In this document: positions 5,850 to 7,930 of the stretch, piece by piece
How positions within the stretch are numbered: position 1 is the first letter of the stretch
Layout of the letters: each line of letters starts with the position of its first letter
Assembly: GCA_016871135.1 (NCBI GenBank)
Contig: VFZQ01000226.1
Span: forward strand, 1 to 7,930
Direction: 5' to 3'
DNA from: Acidobacteriota bacterium
Lineage (GTDB): Bacteria; Acidobacteriota; Terriglobia; Bryobacterales; Bryobacteraceae
DNA: 7,930 bases
Program-made: the position numbers and the translations under genes
Notes under the pieces: generated by a model
The model's input: only the letters and a program-made list of their open reading frames with translations
Databases searched by the model: none
What the model was told of the DNA's origin: nothing

Positions 5850-7930
5850 TTAGAAGAAGTATTTCAGACCGAACTGGATTGCGCGGGGATCCTGGACCTG
5901 TGCGCCGATCGCGCCGACACCGGCGGGTGCGCCGATGTTGAATCCGGGAGGAGCCCAGCTGACGTTGTTAAAGGCGTTGAACATTTCCATGCGGAAGTCG
6001 ATGTAGTTCGATTCCGTGACATTGAAACGTTTGCCGATCGAGATATCGGACGAGAAGTAGCCGGGGCCACGCTCGGTGCCGATGGAGGAAGTGCCAAAGG
6101 AGCCGTCGGCGGGCTGGCCGTAGGCGCAGGTGCCGTTGTTGACGCCGCCGGCACAGAAGACCGCGCCGCGAGCGGCGGTATCAGTCGGAAGGCCGAACCA
6201 GTTGTCAACCGTGCGGAGCGACTTGTTGACTTCGAACGGACGGTAGCGGTTGGCGCGGACATTGCCGCGGACAGCTTGACCGGTGCGGTCGTTGGCGCGA
6301 ACCGTAATCGGCAGGCCCGAACGGGTCATGACGGTGTAGTTCGCGTTCCAGCCGCCCAGCACTAAGTCAGCCGCCTTGCTCATGCCGCTTCCGAACTTCT
6401 TGCCTTTGCCGACCGGGACGAACCAGGAGCCGGCGATCGTGAAGTTGTTGCGGACATCGAAGAACGACGGACCACGGTTGGAGCGGCGGTCGTAGGCGTT
6501 CTGCCAGTAGGCGCCTTCACCAGCGGTGAAGCCGGAGCCGTAATATCCAAGGTTGTCAGTCAGCGTCTTGCCGTGAGTGTAGGACGCCAGGAAATCGAAA
6601 CCGGCGGCGAATTTGCGGCGAGCGACGACTTGCAGCGAGTGGTAGTCCATGGTGGCGGAAGACTCGGTACGGGCGATGTTGCCAAGGTTGGGCAGACGGT
6701 TGATCAGCGGCCGGCGAAGGTTCAGGTTCGTCCAGGTGGCGAACGGACCGACACCCGCGACGGGCTGGTTGGCTTCAACCGGCGCGACGAGGTGAGTACC
6801 CTTCTGACCAACGTAGCCAGCTTGAATCGAAGTCGAGTTGTCGAACTGATACTCGGTGGTGAAGTTGATCTGGCTGGTTGTTTGCGGACGGAGGTTCAAA
6901 TCCCAGGCGCGGCCCTGGAGTTGGGGTGTGACGCCGGCGGAGGCCGGGCGTTGCATGTCCAGGGTGATGTTTTGGGTCACGACGTCGGAGAAACCGGTGC
7001 GGATCGATCCGGGCGTGCGAGGATCGTAGGCGAAGTCGGTTTCGACGAAGAAGGGAGCGTTGAGAGGCAGTCGGAGGTTTGCGCCCGTGCCTTCCATGAA
7101 GCTCTGATAGGCGTAGCCGCCGCGAACGACGAGCTTGTTGTTGAATTGGTTCGGCGTCCAGGCAAAGCCGATTCGGGGCATGAACTGCTTCTTATACGGA
7201 TTGTAGGTCGCGCGTCCGAGCGGACCGCCGGCACGGACGAGTGTACCCGAAAATGTATCGACGTTGATCTGGCGGTTATCCTTCTCGTAGATCGGTTGCA
7301 TGTACTCCCAGCGCATTCCGATGTTGAGCGTGAATTCGCGCGAGACTTTGTAGTCATCCTGGAAGAAGAAAGCCGAGCGCCAGAAGCGATGGCCCCAAGG
7401 CTTTTCGACGGCCCCACGGCCCTTGCTGTTGAGCGAATCGGTAAGGAAGTCGCCGAAGTCGAGTGTCGTATAGGTGCCGGTATAGCGGAACAGCCCGAGT
7501 GCCCCGTTGTTGCCGGCGTAGTAGCGGTCCTGGTTGTACTTCATCAACTGCGTGCCAATCTTGAGAAGGTGCTTGCCCTTCTGCCAGGTAAGGTTGTCGT
7601 AGATGATGTACTTGGTGTCGGTCGTGTTGGACAGATTGGCGGTCGCACCGATGCCAGTGAGACCGCCGCCGAGCCCGATCGAACTCAGACCGGGAATCGG
7701 TTGGCCTCCGGGGATTCCGAATTTCTGGTTGCCGTCGGCGCCGAGTTGGCCGCTCCAGTCGAAGGTCAAGCCTTCGTCGATCCTGGTGCGGGAAGAGGAG
7801 AAGCGAGCCTCATTCACGATCGTCGGCGATACGGTGCGGTTCCAGTTGGCGACCCACGAGTAGGTTGGGCCTTGCTGCCCGCCCGTCATATTGACGGGAA
7901 GGGCGGCGCGGCTACCGATTGCCTCATAGC
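5850..7930 (-). CDS. Oar-like TonB-dependent receptor, C-terminal part (5' truncated by window)
   Basis: The visible 692 residues form most of an outer-membrane beta barrel. A methionine at 7889 could be mistaken for the start, but the frame stays open to the right edge (it reads YEAIGSRAALPVN just before that Met). The signal peptide, carboxypeptidase-like domain and plug expected for the family are absent from the visible part, so the gene continues beyond the window. Visible hallmarks are repeated amphipathic strands with aromatic ends, FFFQDDYKVSREFTLNIGMRW, the periplasmic-turn motif VGKGKKF, FNAFNNVSW, and the terminal QFGLKYFF, ending at the TAA at 5852-5850. The end closely parallels the left receptor (QFGLKLYY). 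Only two cysteines are visible, C-x8-C at 6153-6155 and 6126-6128, probably in a surface loop. It is followed by a strong terminator. The substrate is unknown and there is no partner enzyme in the visible part of its own transcript. Confidence 0.92.
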   Translation of the reverse strand, partial: YEAIGSRAALPVNMTGGQQGPTYSWVANWNRTVSPTIVNEARFSSSRTRIDEGLTFDWSGQLGADGNQKFGIPGGQPIPGLSSIGLGGGLTGIGATANLSNTTDTKYIIYDNLTWQKGKHLLKIGTQLMKYNQDRYYAGNNGALGLFRYTGTYTTLDFGDFLTDSLNSKGRGAVEKPWGHRFWRSAFFFQDDYKVSREFTLNIGMRWEYMQPIYEKDNRQINVDTFSGTLVRAGGPLGRATYNPYKKQFMPRIGFAWTPNQFNNKLVVRGGYAYQSFMEGTGANLRLPLNAPFFVETDFAYDPRTPGSIRTGFSDVVTQNITLDMQRPASAGVTPQLQGRAWDLNLRPQTTSQINFTTEYQFDNSTSIQAGYVGQKGTHLVAPVEANQPVAGVGPFATWTNLNLRRPLINRLPNLGNIARTESSATMDYHSLQVVARRKFAAGFDFLASYTHGKTLTDNLGYYGSGFTAGEGAYWQNAYDRRSNRGPSFFDVRNNFTIAGSWFVPVGKGKKFGSGMSKAADLVLGGWNANYTVMTRSGLPITVRANDRTGQAVRGNVRANRYRPFEVNKSLRTVDNWFGLPTDTAARGAVFCAGGVNNGTCAYGQPADGSFGTSSIGTERGPGYFSSDISIGKRFNVTESNYIDFRMEMFNAFNNVSWAPPGFNIGAPAGVGAIGAQVQDPRAIQFGLKYFF

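Noticed and set aside
5787..6365. Plus-strand open frame opposite the end of the right-hand receptor
   Set aside because: It begins within the terminator region and encodes a glycine/alanine/valine-rich shadow of a clear beta-barrel gene.
7887..7889. ATG at 7889-7887 (minus) as the start of the right-hand receptor
   Set aside because: The frame stays open with sensible sequence to the window edge, there is no signal peptide or plug after this Met, and the family always carries them; it is an internal codon.
1..7930. Mobile elements, CRISPR arrays, tRNA genes or prophage pieces
   Set aside because: I looked on both strands and saw no transposase, integrase, regularly spaced repeats, tRNA-like cloverleaf or terminal inverted repeats.

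Overview
The window looks like chromosomal DNA of a high-GC Acidobacteriota, most likely of the Solibacter/Bryobacter type. This is inferred from gene content: the tail of a protein resembling the 'Solibacter uncharacterized C-terminal domain' (TIGR03437), two Oar-like TonB-dependent receptors with the style typical of that phylum, short Tat-like leaders on enzymes, and a DUF5990 protein. No rRNA or other phylogenetic marker is present, so the assignment is an inference from families.

Plus strand, 1-5379: four genes are packed head to tail and look like one transcription unit. In order they are the last 43 codons of a secreted TIGR03437-type protein, a small class I SAM-dependent methyltransferase with a hydrophobic leader, a full-length Oar-like outer-membrane receptor of 1128 residues, and an S1-type (formylglycine) sulfatase. 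The gaps are 11 nt (if the ATG at 143 is used), 36 nt, and a 1-nt stop/start overlap (TGATG) between receptor and sulfatase. The tightest link is receptor plus sulfatase, which suggests uptake of a sulfated compound coupled to its desulfation. The substrate cannot be read from sequence.

Minus strand, 7930-5369: a second Oar-like receptor enters from the right edge with its N-terminal part outside the window and stops at 5850. A perfect 13-bp stem-loop with T-tracts on both sides (5799-5830) follows as its terminator. A small DUF5990 gene follows, reading 5770 to 5369, whose last codons overlap the sulfatase stop tail to tail by 11 bp. Its start has no visible Shine-Dalgarno but a good -10-like hexamer placed so that the mRNA could be leaderless.

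I see no tRNA, rRNA, CRISPR array, insertion sequence, integrase or long repeat. No stretch over 300 bases lacks a gene. Nothing here clearly amounts to a new biological system. The points most worth following are the altered active-site motifs of the sulfatase, the exported-looking methyltransferase, and the compact terminator/promoter arrangement in front of the DUF5990 gene.
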